NCBI RefSeq assembly: GCF_003703395.1
Contig: NZ_RDQN01000006.1
Location: 62,001 to 126,000, forward strand
Direction of reading: 5' to 3'
From: Pseudoxanthomonas spadix
GTDB lineage: Bacteria; Pseudomonadota; Gammaproteobacteria; Xanthomonadales; Xanthomonadaceae
Length of the DNA stretch: 64,000 nucleotides
Each line of letters begins with the position of its first letter. The stretch's first letter is position 1. The notes beneath the pieces were generated by a model. That model saw only the letters and a list, made by a program, of their open reading frames with translations. It was not told the origin of the DNA and ran no database searches. The position numbers and the translations under genes are program-made. Positions 18,248 to 27,196 of the stretch are shown in pieces.

Positions 18248-19219
18248 ATGATGCCCAGCCCGCTCGCCGCTTCCCGCACCCTGGCCACGCTCGGCGGCCA
18301 GACCATGGGCACCACCTGGTCGGCCAGGCTGGCCATTCCTTCGCACCTGGATCTGCATCGGCTGCAGGACCTTCTGCAGGGTGAACTGGACCGGGTGGTC
18401 GCGCAGATGAGCACCTGGGAAGCCAACTCCGCGCTGAGCCGCTACAACCGCGCAGCCGCAGGCAGCTGGCAGGTCCTGCCCGAGGATTTCGCCAGGGTGA
18501 TGGCCGCCGCGCTGCGCATCGCGCGCGACAGCGAAGGTGCGTTCGATCCCACGGTGGGCGCGCTGGTGCATGCCTGGGGCTTCGGTGCCGGCGGCGGCAC
18601 GCCCGCGCTGCCGCCGGAGCAGACACTGCAACAGGCACGCGCGCGTCCACGCTGGTCGCAGCTGGCGCTGTGCGGGCAACCGTTGGCACTGCTGCAGCCC
18701 GGCGAGGTGCAGCTGGACCTGTCGGCGATCGCCAAGGGCTACGCGGTCGACCTGCTGCTGCAGGCGCTGGGCCGCCGCGGCATCGACGATGCGCTGGTGG
18801 AGGTGGGCGGCGAACTGGCCGGCCGCGGCCGCAAACCGGATGGCACGCCCTGGCGGGTGCTGGTGGAAACCGGGGCCGACGAACACGCCACCCTGCCGGC
18901 GCGCGTGCTGGCGCTCGATGGCCTGGCGGTGGCGACCTCCGGTGATCGCTGGCACCGGTTCGAACACGACGGCGTGCGCTACGGCCACACCCTGGATCCG
19001 CGTTCGGGCCGGCCGGTGCCGCAGGCGGCGGCGGTCACGGTGGTCATGCACAGCGCGATGGAGGCCGATGCCTGGGCCACCGCGCTGACCGTGATGGGCG
19101 CCGAGGCCGGGCTGCGGTTTGCCCAGGCGCGGCAGATGGCGGCACGCTTGGTGGTGGCCTCGGCCAGCGGCATCCAGGAACACATGAGCGAGCGCTTCGC
19201 CGCGCTGCTGGCGGCATGA
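18248..19219 (+). CDS. apbE: FAD:protein FMN transferase ApbE
   Basis: 323 aa. ApbE/RnfF signature: TMGTTWSAR (19-27), EGAFDPTVGALV, LDLSAIAKGYAVD, ALVEVGGELAGRG and HTLDPRSGRPV. It uses FAD to attach FMN to Ser/Thr in Dxx(S/T)GA(S/T) motifs of exported proteins, Mg2+-dependent. No signal peptide or lipobox is apparent at this start, although ApbE normally works in the periplasm. Either the N-terminus is a non-classical anchor or the export signal is unusual. The stop overlaps the next start (ATGA). Confidence 0.92.
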   Translation: MMPSPLAASRTLATLGGQTMGTTWSARLAIPSHLDLHRLQDLLQGELDRVVAQMSTWEANSALSRYNRAAAGSWQVLPEDFARVMAAALRIARDSEGAFDPTVGALVHAWGFGAGGGTPALPPEQTLQQARARPRWSQLALCGQPLALLQPGEVQLDLSAIAKGYAVDLLLQALGRRGIDDALVEVGGELAGRGRKPDGTPWRVLVETGADEHATLPARVLALDGLAVATSGDRWHRFEHDGVRYGHTLDPRSGRPVPQAAAVTVVMHSAMEADAWATALTVMGAEAGLRFAQARQMAARLVVASASGIQEHMSERFAALLAA

Positions 19220-20856
19220 GCAGCGCGCCCCGCGCCCGCCTGTCCGGCGCCGGGCTGGGCAACGGCCTGGCGCTGCTCGCGCTGGTTGTGCTGGCGGGCT
19301 TGCTGTTCACCTGGCAGCCCGGGCCCTGGTGGCCCGGTCCGCCAAGGCCGACGCGCTGGATCGGCGCCGGCGCGGCGGTGCTGGCCTGGCTGGGACTCAG
19401 CGGCGCACTGCTGTGGCGCGCGCGGGCCAGGCGCACGCCGGTCGTGACGGCCGCACAGGTGCAACAGGTCGACACCGACACCGTCCTGGTCGCCCATGCC
19501 AGCCAGACCGGCCTTGCCATCGAACTGGCCGTGCGCACCGCGCAGTCGCTGCGGGAAGCCGGCCTGCAGGCGCAGGTGCAATCCCTGGCCTGGCTGGATG
19601 CGCCGGCGCTGGCGCGCTACCGACGGGTGCTGTTCGTGGTCAGCACCACCGGCGAAGGCGATCCGCCGGACCTGGCGCTGGAATTCGTGCGCACCGTGAT
19701 GGCCCGTGCCGAGCCGCTGGACACCCTGCACTATGCGGTGCTGGCACTGGGCGATGCGAGCTACGCGCACTATTGCGCCTTCGGCCGGCAGCTGGATCGG
19801 TGGCTGCGCAGCCGCGGGGCGGTCCCGCTGTTCGACCGAGTCGAAGTGGACAACGCCCAGGCCGCCGCCCTGCGCCACTGGCAACACCAGCTGTCGCTGC
19901 TGGCCGGCAAGGCCGAGCTGGGCCATTGGCGGGCGCCGGTGTACCAGGCCTGGACGCTGCGCGCCCGCCACCTGCTCAATCCGGGCAGCGTCGGCGGGCC
20001 GGTCCATCACCTGGAGTTGATCCCGCCGGCGGCGCTGCCGCACTGGCAGGCCGGCGACCTGGTCGAGATCCTCCCGCGCCACCCACCGCAGCTGGTGCAG
20101 GCCTGGCTGCGGCGCACCGGCCTGGATGGCGACACGCCGGTGCTCATCGAGCAGCCCCCGGTGCCCCTGGCACAGGTGCTGGCCGCGCGCCAGCTGCCCG
20201 ATGCCCTCACCGGCGATGTGCACGCGCAGGCCCTGGCCGACGATCTGCCGCTGCTGGCGCATCGCCAATACTCAGTGGCCTCGGTGCCGGCCGATGGCGC
20301 GCTGCACCTGTTGCTGCGCCGCGTGCAGTGCGCCGATGGCCAGCTCGGCCTGGCCAGCGGCTGGCTGTGCAGTCACGCGCCGCTGGGCGCGCCGATCGCG
20401 CTGCGGCTGCGGTCCAATCCCAACTTCCATCCACCGGCCCCGTCCACGCCGCTGATCCTGATCGGCAACGGCACCGGCATCGCCGGGCTGCGCGCCCTGC
20501 TCAAGGCGCGCATCGCCGCCGGTGCGCGCCGCAACTGGCTGCTGTTCGGCGAACGCCAGCGCGCCCACGACCTGCACTACGGCCAGGACATCCACAGCTG
20601 GCAGGCGCAGGGCTGGCTGGAGCGCCTGGACCTGGCGTTCTCGCGCGACGATGCGCCGCCGCGTTACGTGCAGGACGCCCTGCGCCAGGCCGCCGCACCC
20701 CTGCAGGCGTGGATCGCCGACGGCGCTGCGGTGTATGTGTGCGGCAGCGTGGACGGCATGGCACCCGGTGTCGAAGCGGTCCTGCACGAGACCTTGGGCC
20801 AAGCGCTGGTGGAGCAGCTGCGCATGCAGGGCCGCTATCGCCGTGACGTGTACTGA
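19216..20856 (+). CDS. Membrane-anchored flavodoxin/FNR reductase (sulfite reductase alpha-like)
   Basis: 546 aa. Two TM helices at about 14-32 and 48-67 are followed by Arg-rich RARARR, which places the rest in the cytosol. A flavodoxin domain (about 88-225) has FMN loop ASQTG and STTGEGDPP. A CysJ/FNR-type reductase domain (about 245-546) has FAD motif RQYSVAS, NADP loop IGNGTGIAGL and C-terminal YVCGSVDGMAPGV. It should pass NADPH electrons through FAD and FMN to a membrane partner, here the PepSY protein. It is last in the operon and is followed by palindromic repeats. Confidence 0.88.
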   Translation: MSSAPRARLSGAGLGNGLALLALVVLAGLLFTWQPGPWWPGPPRPTRWIGAGAAVLAWLGLSGALLWRARARRTPVVTAAQVQQVDTDTVLVAHASQTGLAIELAVRTAQSLREAGLQAQVQSLAWLDAPALARYRRVLFVVSTTGEGDPPDLALEFVRTVMARAEPLDTLHYAVLALGDASYAHYCAFGRQLDRWLRSRGAVPLFDRVEVDNAQAAALRHWQHQLSLLAGKAELGHWRAPVYQAWTLRARHLLNPGSVGGPVHHLELIPPAALPHWQAGDLVEILPRHPPQLVQAWLRRTGLDGDTPVLIEQPPVPLAQVLAARQLPDALTGDVHAQALADDLPLLAHRQYSVASVPADGALHLLLRRVQCADGQLGLASGWLCSHAPLGAPIALRLRSNPNFHPPAPSTPLILIGNGTGIAGLRALLKARIAAGARRNWLLFGERQRAHDLHYGQDIHSWQAQGWLERLDLAFSRDDAPPRYVQDALRQAAAPLQAWIADGAAVYVCGSVDGMAPGVEAVLHETLGQALVEQLRMQGRYRRDVY

Positions 20857-21105
20857 CGCCTGGGCCGCAGCCGGCTCCGGAACATTGATGTGTCCTCGTC
20901 GGCATCGCCCCCTCACCCCGACCCTCTCCTCCGCGAGCGGGGAGGACCGTAGGGCGGGTCTTGACCCGCCACCACGAGGACCGTAGGGCGGGTCTTGACC
21001 CGCCACCACGACGACCGTAGGGCGGGTCTCGACCCGCCACCGCAGCCGAAGTGATTACCGATGGCGGGTCAAGACCCGCCCTACGTCGTCGGCTGGCCGC
21101 AGCGC

Positions 21106-21144
21106 AAAAAGAACCGCCCGGATGCGTGCGGCGCATCCGGGCGG
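21106..21144 (-). terminator. Rho-independent terminator, copy 1 (minus strand)
   Basis: A 13-bp perfect stem (21114-21126 with 21132-21144, loop 5 nt) is followed on the minus strand by TTCTTTTT (complement of 21106-21113). It points away from comEA and is the distal member of a duplicated pair. Confidence 0.8.
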
Positions 21145-21373
21145 AGTACTTCCCTGTCGGCATCGTGCCTGGTCCGCCGGCGTCCTGCCTTCCCTCGTCT
21201 CCACCCAGCCAGGGCCGTAGGGCGGGTCTCGACCCGCCACCACGACGACCGTAGGGCGGGTCTCGACCCGCCACCACGACGACCGTAGGGCGGGTCTCGA
21301 CCCGCCACCGAGGCCGAAGTGATTACCGATGGCGGGTCAAGACCCGCCCTACGTCGTCGGCTGGCCGCAGCGC

Positions 21374-21412
21374 AAAAAGAACCGCCCGGATGCGTGCGGC
21401 GCATCCGGGCGG
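21374..21412 (-). terminator. Rho-independent terminator, copy 2 (minus strand), nearest to comEA
   Basis: Identical hairpin and T tract to copy 1, offset by 268 bp. It lies about 185 nt beyond the comEA stop and is the likely first terminator for that transcript. Confidence 0.8.
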
Positions 21413-21596
21413 AGTACTTCCCTGTCGGCATCGTGCCTGGTCCGCCGGCGTCCTGCCTTCCCTCGTCTCCACCCAGCCAGTGGTGCGGAGGTACGTCCCT
21501 GTCGGCGTCCTTGCCGTGTCACTGTGGCGTCCTGCCCCGTGGCTCGCTGCGGTGCTGCCTGCGCCGCTGCGTCCGTGACGTGTTTCTAGGAGTCTC

Positions 21597-21932
21597 CTAG
21601 CGGCGCGCCACCGGCTTGGCCGGCGCGGCGGCGGCCGGCTTCTTCGGCGCGGCGGCCGAACGGCCCACTTCGATGCGGTCGCGGTTCTTCTCCACGGTCT
21701 TCAGGCCGATGCCCTTGACCATGGCCAGTTCCTCGGCGCTCTTGAACGGCCCGTTGGTCTTGCGGTAGTCGACGATGGCTTGGGCCTTGCTCGCGCCGAC
21801 ATTGAGCAGCACGGCATCCAGCGCGGCGGCATCGGCGGTATTGATGTTGACCCGGGTGTCGGCGGCGTGCGCGGCGGCGACCAGCACCAGCGACAGCAAC
21901 AGCGACTTGATCAGGATGGAAATGGATTTCAT
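21597..21932 (-). CDS. ComEA-like helix-hairpin-helix DNA-binding protein
   Basis: 111 aa. A signal peptide ends at AHA (residue 24). A double helix-hairpin-helix follows: VNINTADAAALDAVL, VGASKAQAIVDYR, VKGIGLKTVEKNRDRI. The Ala/Pro/Lys-rich tail (SAAAPKKPAAAAPAKPVARR) adds positive charge. ComEA proteins bind incoming DNA in the periplasm during natural transformation, pulling it in by a ratchet. The ATG at 21932 has AGGAG upstream; the frame continues upstream without homology. Other competence genes are not adjacent. Confidence 0.85.
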   Translation of the reverse strand: MKSISILIKSLLLSLVLVAAAHAADTRVNINTADAAALDAVLLNVGASKAQAIVDYRKTNGPFKSAEELAMVKGIGLKTVEKNRDRIEVGRSAAAPKKPAAAAPAKPVARR

Positions 21933-22141
21933 GGCAACGCTCCTTGTGGCGATGAGTTCAGTGGTTGGTGGGGCGGTTTCCGAAACCGACGCGGTGCGTC
22001 GTCCGGTGTGCACAGTCTCAGCGTCGGCACAGGCTCACGCCATCGGTGCAGGCCCGGGCGCGATGCCGGGAAACATCCCGCTGCCGGGTAGGAAAAGTCC
22101 GACGCCGCATCCGGCGGGGGTTGGGTACAGGCCCGGCCGCG

Positions 22142-22147
22142 TAAAAT
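22142..22147 (+). promoter_or_regulatory. Candidate -10 box of the M20 peptidase gene
   Basis: TAAAAT lies 24 nt before the chosen ATG. TTGGGT at 22121-22126 could be a -35, but the spacer would be only 15 bp. Confidence 0.35.
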
Positions 22148-22171
22148 CCAGTTTTGACTCGCAGGACCCGC

Positions 22172-23662
22172 ATGGATACCGCACGCCTGGACCAGTTCGT
22201 GGCTGGCCTGTGGGACGAGGACATCGTCCCGCAGCTGGTCGAATACATCCGCATCCCCAACAAGTCGCCGATGTTCGACGCCGACTGGGTCGCCAATGGC
22301 TACATGGCCCAGGCCGTGGCCCTGATGGAAACCTGGGCGCGCGCCCAACCCATCGCCGGGATGCAGGTCGAGGTGATCGCGCTCGAGGGCCGCACCCCGC
22401 TGATCTTCCTGGATATCCCGGCCAGCGGCGAAGGCACCGGCGAGGATTGTGTGCTGCTGTACGGCCACCTGGACAAGCAGCCGGAGATGACCGGCTGGGA
22501 ACAGGGCCTGGGCCCGTGGACGCCGGTGATCAAGGGCGAGCGGCTCTACGGACGCGGCGGCGCCGATGATGGCTATGCGCTGTTCGGTTCGCTGGCCGCG
22601 ATCATGGCGCTGCAGGAACAAGGCCTGCCGCACGCACGCTGCGTGATCCTGATCGAGGCCTGCGAGGAATCGGGCAGCTACGACCTGCCGGCCCATGTCG
22701 ATCATCTGGCCGAGCGGATCGGCAAGCCCTCGCTGGTGGTGTGCCTGGATTCGGGCTGCGGCAACTACGAACAGCTGTGGTGCACGACCTCGTTGCGCGG
22801 CATGGCCGGCGGCAACTTCACCGTCAGGGTGCTCAGCGAAGGCGTCCACTCTGGCGATGCCTCGGGGATCGTGCCCTCCAGCTTCCGCCTGCTGCGCCAG
22901 CTGCTCTCGCGCCTGGAGGACGAAAACACCGGCTCGATCCTCATCCAGGACCTGTTCGTGGAGATCCCGGCCGAGCGCCTGGAGCAGGCGGCCAGGGTCG
23001 CCGCGGTGCTGGGCAGCGAGGTCTACGACAAGTTCCCGTTCCTGCCCGGCATGACCCCGATGGATCCGGACCTGACCGAGCTGGTGCTCAACCGCACCTG
23101 GCGCCCGGCGCTGTCCATCACCGGCGCCGACGGGTTGCCGGCGCTGGCCTCGGCCGGCAATGTGCTGCGCCCGCACACCGCGGTCAAGATCTCGCTGCGG
23201 CTGCCGCCGACCCTGGACGGCAAGCGTGCCGGCGAGATCCTCAAGGACGTGCTGCTGCGCGACCCGCCCAACGGCGCCCAGGTCGAGCTGGTGCTGGAGA
23301 AGTCCTCGACCGGCTGGAACGCCCCGGCGCAGTCGCCATGGCTGACCGAGGCGATCGAATCGGCCTCGCAGGCGGCCTTCGGCAAGCCGGCGATGTACAT
23401 GGGCGAAGGCGGCACGATCCCGTTCATGGGCATGCTGGGCGAGAAGTTCCCCGGCGCGCAGTTCATGATCACCGGCGTGCTGGGGCCGCACTCCAATGCG
23501 CATGGTCCCAACGAGTTCCTGGACATCCCGATGGGCAAGCGGGTCACGGCCTGCGTCTCGCAGGTGCTGGCCGCACACCGGGCGGCCAGCGTCGCCGGGC
23601 TGACCAGCGGGGTGGCCGCGGTGGCCGGCGGTCAGGCCCATGGCGCGCACGGCTGCTGCTGA
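22172..23662 (+). CDS. M20 family metallopeptidase
   Basis: 496 aa, cytosolic. Di-zinc site pattern: H99 and D101 (GHLDKQPEM), bridging D132 (GRGGADDGYA), catalytic Glu165 and zinc ligand E166 (EACEESGSYDLPAH), then a dimerisation lid (FTVRVLSEGVHSGDASG) and late His (GPHSNAHGPNEFLDI). It resembles CNDP/dipeptidase-type M20 enzymes that cleave dipeptides. The C-terminal tail AHGAHGCC is unusual. An in-frame TTG at 22154 is less likely than the ATG at 22172. Single-gene unit with its own promoter. Confidence 0.88.
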   Translation: MDTARLDQFVAGLWDEDIVPQLVEYIRIPNKSPMFDADWVANGYMAQAVALMETWARAQPIAGMQVEVIALEGRTPLIFLDIPASGEGTGEDCVLLYGHLDKQPEMTGWEQGLGPWTPVIKGERLYGRGGADDGYALFGSLAAIMALQEQGLPHARCVILIEACEESGSYDLPAHVDHLAERIGKPSLVVCLDSGCGNYEQLWCTTSLRGMAGGNFTVRVLSEGVHSGDASGIVPSSFRLLRQLLSRLEDENTGSILIQDLFVEIPAERLEQAARVAAVLGSEVYDKFPFLPGMTPMDPDLTELVLNRTWRPALSITGADGLPALASAGNVLRPHTAVKISLRLPPTLDGKRAGEILKDVLLRDPPNGAQVELVLEKSSTGWNAPAQSPWLTEAIESASQAAFGKPAMYMGEGGTIPFMGMLGEKFPGAQFMITGVLGPHSNAHGPNEFLDIPMGKRVTACVSQVLAAHRAASVAGLTSGVAAVAGGQAHGAHGCC

Positions 23663-23782
23663 GCAAGCCGCGCGGTCAGGCAACCCCTCGAACGGCCGCC
23701 CGGTGCGGCCGTTCGACATTCAGGCGCCTGTGGCCGCGGCGCTGGCTATGATCGACACTTCCCTTCGCCAAGAGGCCTGCAC

Positions 23783-24067
23783 ATGGACAACCTGTTCGGC
23801 AGCGACAGCTGGCTCTACATCATCCTGGTCGGTTTCGTGGTCGGCCTGCTGGCGCGGCTGATCACCCCGAACAACGGCCGCATGGGCTGCCTGTTCACCA
23901 TCGTGCTGGGCATCGCCGGCGCGCTGCTGGCCGGCTGGTTCGGCCGCAGGATGGGCTGGTACGCGGCCGGCGAGCCGGTCGGCTTTGTCGGTGCGCTAAT
24001 CGGGGCGGTGGTGATCCTCGGGCTCGGCACGCTGTTCACCCGACCGCGCGGAAGCAACATCAGATAA
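23783..24067 (+). CDS. GlsB/YeaQ/YmgE family membrane protein
   Basis: 94 aa with three hydrophobic segments (about 9-29, 34-53, 66-86). The Gly-rich pattern LVGFVVGLLARLITP and GCLFTIVLGIAGALLAGWFGR is typical of this transglycosylase-associated family, which is induced by stress in several bacteria. Molecular function unknown. A TATGAT (23747-23752) about 30 nt upstream could be its -10. Confidence 0.88.
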   Translation: MDNLFGSDSWLYIILVGFVVGLLARLITPNNGRMGCLFTIVLGIAGALLAGWFGRRMGWYAAGEPVGFVGALIGAVVILGLGTLFTRPRGSNIR

Positions 24068-24146
24068 CCAGCCCGCGGTCACTGAGCGGCTAAATGCGAA
24101 CAGGCCATCGGCGCGCGCCTGCCAGCAGGCCTGGTCGGGGCGTGGA

Positions 24147-25511
24147 TCACCCCTTGTTGCCGTGCCGCGCCTGCAGAGCCCTTTCGTGGTCGAGCCAGTT
24201 CTCGTCCTTGTTGCTCAGGAAGAAGATGTAGACCAGCAGCGACACGAACATCACCGCCGTGGCGTAGAGGATGAAGCCGGTCATGTGGCCGCTACTCTTG
24301 GCGGCCTGGTACAGCATCGGCGCGGTGCCGCCGAACAGCGAGTTGGCCAGCGCATAGCCCAGGCCCACGCCCAGCGCGCGGATGTAGGTGGGGAACAGCT
24401 CCGCCTTGACCACGGCATTGATCGAGGTGTAGCCGGTGAGGATCACAAAGCCCACCACCAGGATCGCAAATGCCGAGCCGGCCGAGGTCTGCTGCGGCAG
24501 CGCAGTGATCAGGTACCAGGTGTAGAGCACGCTGCCGACGCCGAAGAACACCAGCAGGCTCTTGCGGCCCACGATATCCGACAGCCAGCCACCCACCGGC
24601 TGCAGCAGCATCAGGATGGTCAGGGCGATCAGGTTGAGCACCGTGCCGGTCATGACATCGTCACCGGCAAACAGCGTCTGGATCATCTTCGGTCCGGTCA
24701 CCGAATAGGTGTAGAACGCGAGCGTGCCGCCGGCGGTGATCATGAAGCACAGCAGCAGCGGCCGCCACTGGTGGACGATCAGCTCGCGCAGCGAGCCGGA
24801 CCTGCGCGCGCCGCTGGACCTGGCCTCTTCAATGGCCGCCGACGGGAGCGATTCGTCCATGGTCCGACGCAGCCAGAACACCACGATCGCCGAGATGCCG
24901 CCGATGCCGAAGGCCACCCGCCAGCCCCAATCGGACACCTGCTGCCTGTCCAGCAGCGACAGCATGATGAACAAGGTCAGCTGGGCCAGCACGTGGCCGC
25001 CGACCAGGGTCACGTAATGGAACGAGGACAGCAGGCCGCGGCGTCCGGGCATGGCCGCCTCGGACATGTAGGTCGCGCTGGCGCCGTACTCGCCGCCGGT
25101 GGCAAAGCCTTGCAGCAGCCGTGCAAGCAGCAGGATGATCGCCGCGCCATAGCCGATGCTGGCCGCGGTCGGCACCACTGCGATGCCGAACGAGCAGATC
25201 GCCATCAGCGTCACCGACACGGTCAGCGCAGCACGGCGCCCGTGGCGGTCGGCAAACCGGCCGAAGAACCAGGCCCCGATCGGACGCATCAGGAAGGTCA
25301 CCGCGAAGATCGCCCACACATAGAGCGTGGCGTTCTTTTCCTCGGGCGAGAAGAATTTCGATTCGAAGTAGGTTGCGAACACCGAGTAGACGTAGACGTC
25401 ATACCACTCGACCAGATTGCCGGCCGAACCCTTGAGCGTGTTCGAAATGGAGCGACGCAGGCTCTTTTGAGTGTCGTGCATGGGCATTGCTGCAGAAATC
25501 GGTGTGCTCAT
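24147..25511 (-). CDS. MFS transporter, metabolite:H+ symporter family (KgtP/ProP-like)
   Basis: 454 aa with about 12 TM helices. MHS signature elements: NLVEWYDVYVYSVFATYF near the N-terminus, motif A GRFADRHGRRAAL after TM2 and a second copy GGWLSDIVGRKSLL, and GFATGGEYGASATYMSE in TM4-5. The family imports dicarboxylates, 2-oxoglutarate, citrate or osmolytes with protons; the sequence is closest in feel to alpha-ketoglutarate permeases, but the substrate cannot be read from sequence. Single gene, opposite in direction to its upstream neighbour. Confidence 0.88.
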   Translation of the reverse strand: MSTPISAAMPMHDTQKSLRRSISNTLKGSAGNLVEWYDVYVYSVFATYFESKFFSPEEKNATLYVWAIFAVTFLMRPIGAWFFGRFADRHGRRAALTVSVTLMAICSFGIAVVPTAASIGYGAAIILLLARLLQGFATGGEYGASATYMSEAAMPGRRGLLSSFHYVTLVGGHVLAQLTLFIMLSLLDRQQVSDWGWRVAFGIGGISAIVVFWLRRTMDESLPSAAIEEARSSGARRSGSLRELIVHQWRPLLLCFMITAGGTLAFYTYSVTGPKMIQTLFAGDDVMTGTVLNLIALTILMLLQPVGGWLSDIVGRKSLLVFFGVGSVLYTWYLITALPQQTSAGSAFAILVVGFVILTGYTSINAVVKAELFPTYIRALGVGLGYALANSLFGGTAPMLYQAAKSSGHMTGFILYATAVMFVSLLVYIFFLSNKDENWLDHERALQARHGNKG

Positions 25512-25656
25512 GCGGGTGCCTCGGTGTCATGGCCTTGAAGATCGGAACTGCGTGTCCGTCGCGAGGCCGGGGCCGGTGGCACCCGCGCACTCGCCGGGCA
25601 TGATGATCAGCCTGTCGTAAGCGGCACGCGATGGGGGTCGCGCTTGACAAACGCCG

Positions 25657-25680
25657 AAGGCCCGTGCGATCGCGGGCCTT
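25657..25680 (-). terminator. Terminator hairpin downstream of xanB
   Basis: The stem AAGGCCCG/CGGGCCTT (25657-25664 with 25673-25680) lies about 40 nt past the xanB stop. On the minus strand it is followed by only a short T-poor run (CGGCGTTTGTC), so it is a weak intrinsic terminator. Confidence 0.6.
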
Positions 25681-25718
25681 GGACTTATGGCCATGCGGCG
25701 GGCGGACCCGCAGCGCGT

Positions 25719-27122
25719 TCAGCTGCGCCCGTACTGGTCCTGGAAGCGCACGATGTCGTCCTCGCCCAGATAGCTGCCGGACTGCACTTCGATCAGCTCC
25801 AGCGGCAGGCGGCCCGGGTTCTTCAAGCGGTGGGTCACGCCCAGCGGAATGTAGGTGCTCTGGTTTTCGGTCAGCAGGATGACCTCCTCGCCCCGGGTCA
25901 CCTCGGCGGTGCCGCTGACCACGATCCAGTGCTCGGCGCGGTGGTGGTGCATCTGCAGGCTCAGCGTGGCACCGGGATTGACCGTGATGCGCTTGACCTG
26001 GAAACGCGCGCCCATGTCGATCGAGTCGTAGGCGCCCCACGGCCGATAGACCTTGCGGTGCAGGACCGCCTGGCTGCGCTCATCGTGCTTGAGCTGGGCC
26101 ACGACCTTCTTGACCTCCTGCACGCGGTCCTTCCTGGCCACCAGGATCGCGTCGTCGGTTTCCACCACCACCACATCATCCAGGCCCACCAGCGCGACCA
26201 GGCTCTCGGCATAGACGTAGCTGTTGTGCGTATCGATGGTGATGACATCGCCGGCGCAGGCATTGCCGTTGGCGTCCTTGTCGGTGACTTCCCACAATGC
26301 CGACCACGAACCGACATCATTCCAGCCCACGTCCAGCGGCAGCACCTTGGCATCGGCGGTCTTTTCCATCACCGCGTAATCGATCGAATCGGACGGCGAG
26401 GCAGTGAAGGCCTCCTTGTCCAGGCGGATGAAGTCGCCATCGCGCTTGGCCTTTTCCAGCGAGGTGCGGACCGCGGCGACCATCTGCGGATTGAACTTCT
26501 GCAATTCCTCGACGTAGCGGCTGGCCTTGAACAGGAACATGCCGCTGTTCCAGAAGTAGCTGCCTTCGGCAAGATACCTGGCGGCAGTCTGGGCGTCGGG
26601 TTTTTCGACGAAACGCAGCACCGGCTGCGCGCCCTGGCCGCCACCGGCCTGGATGTAGCCAAAGCCGGTCTCCGGGCTGCTGGGAACCACGCCGAAGGTC
26701 ACCAGCGCGCCGGCCTCGGCCGCCGGAACGGCCTGCTCGACCGCATCGCGGAACGCCTGCGGATTGCTGATCACGTGATCGGACGGCAGCACCAGCAGCA
26801 GCGGGTCGGCGCCGTCTTCCAGCGCACACAGCGCGGCGGCGGCAATGGCCGGCGCGGTGTTGCGGGCGACCGGCTCCAGCAGGATCCGCGGCTGCGGTGC
26901 CTTGATCTGGCGCAGCTGTTCGGCCACCAGGAAGCGGTGGTCCTCATTGGCCACCACCAGCGGCGGCAGCGAGGTCAACGGTTCGACCCGGCGCCAGGTG
27001 GCCTGGACCATCGTGTCCCGGCCACCGAGCGGCAGGAACTGCTTGGGATAGGCCTCGCGCGAGAGCGGCCACAGGCGCGTTCCGGAACCGCCCGACAGCA
27101 GAACGGGCTGAAGCTGGGTCAT
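25719..27122 (-). CDS. xanB: Mannose-1-P guanylyltransferase / mannose-6-P isomerase
   Basis: 467 aa bifunctional type II enzyme. The N-terminal nucleotidyltransferase has [18 protein letters not shown] (11-28), LPSDH and FVEKP. The C-terminal cupin has the isomerase zinc motif [15 protein letters not shown]. It converts fructose-6-P to mannose-6-P and mannose-1-P to GDP-mannose, the precursor for O-antigen, xanthan-type polymer or GDP-rhamnose. The partner phosphomannomutase xanA is not adjacent. The ATG at 27122 gives the family start [18 protein letters not shown]; the longer open frame overlaps the divergent amgK. Confidence 0.93.
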   Translation of the reverse strand: MTQLQPVLLSGGSGTRLWPLSREAYPKQFLPLGGRDTMVQATWRRVEPLTSLPPLVVANEDHRFLVAEQLRQIKAPQPRILLEPVARNTAPAIAAAALCALEDGADPLLLVLPSDHVISNPQAFRDAVEQAVPAAEAGALVTFGVVPSSPETGFGYIQAGGGQGAQPVLRFVEKPDAQTAARYLAEGSYFWNSGMFLFKASRYVEELQKFNPQMVAAVRTSLEKAKRDGDFIRLDKEAFTASPSDSIDYAVMEKTADAKVLPLDVGWNDVGSWSALWEVTDKDANGNACAGDVITIDTHNSYVYAESLVALVGLDDVVVVETDDAILVARKDRVQEVKKVVAQLKHDERSQAVLHRKVYRPWGAYDSIDMGARFQVKRITVNPGATLSLQMHHHRAEHWIVVSGTAEVTRGEEVILLTENQSTYIPLGVTHRLKNPGRLPLELIEVQSGSYLGEDDIVRFQDQYGRS

Positions 27123-27196
27123 ATCGGGAAGTCTCGTATGGGGGATACGGGGCCGCAGTGTACCCTGCGCACCCGAATCCGAATGCGGCATGGCGC

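Larger units (their letters stand above)
20945..21480. repeat. 268-bp tandem duplication carrying eight palindromic units
   Basis: Copy 1 is 20945-21212 and copy 2 is 21213-21480, nearly identical with offset 268. Each copy holds three direct units GTAGGGCGGGTCT(T/C)GACCCG (20949, 20983, 21017; 21217, 21251, 21285) spaced every 34 bp, one inverted unit (21063-21084; 21331-21352), and a terminator hairpin. The near-perfect identity implies recent duplication or gene conversion. The 12-bp spacers between units are almost identical, so this is not a CRISPR array. Confidence 0.9.
20857..21596. other. 740-bp gene-free region of palindromic repeats
   Basis: No gene is supported; several open frames are repeats read as protein and are identical in both duplicate copies. 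Contents: a degenerate C-rich element (about 20911-20944), the 268-bp tandem duplication (20945-21480) and about 115 bp of unique sequence before the comEA stop. Confidence 0.8.

Noticed and set aside
21081-21288. Short open frames within the palindromic repeats, present in both copies
   Set aside because: They are translations of the repeat units themselves and change with the repeats; no start signals.
20949-21306. Regularly spaced 22-bp repeats at 34-bp intervals resembling a CRISPR array
   Set aside because: The spacers are only 12 bp and almost identical, the units are near-perfect palindromes, and no cas gene is present.
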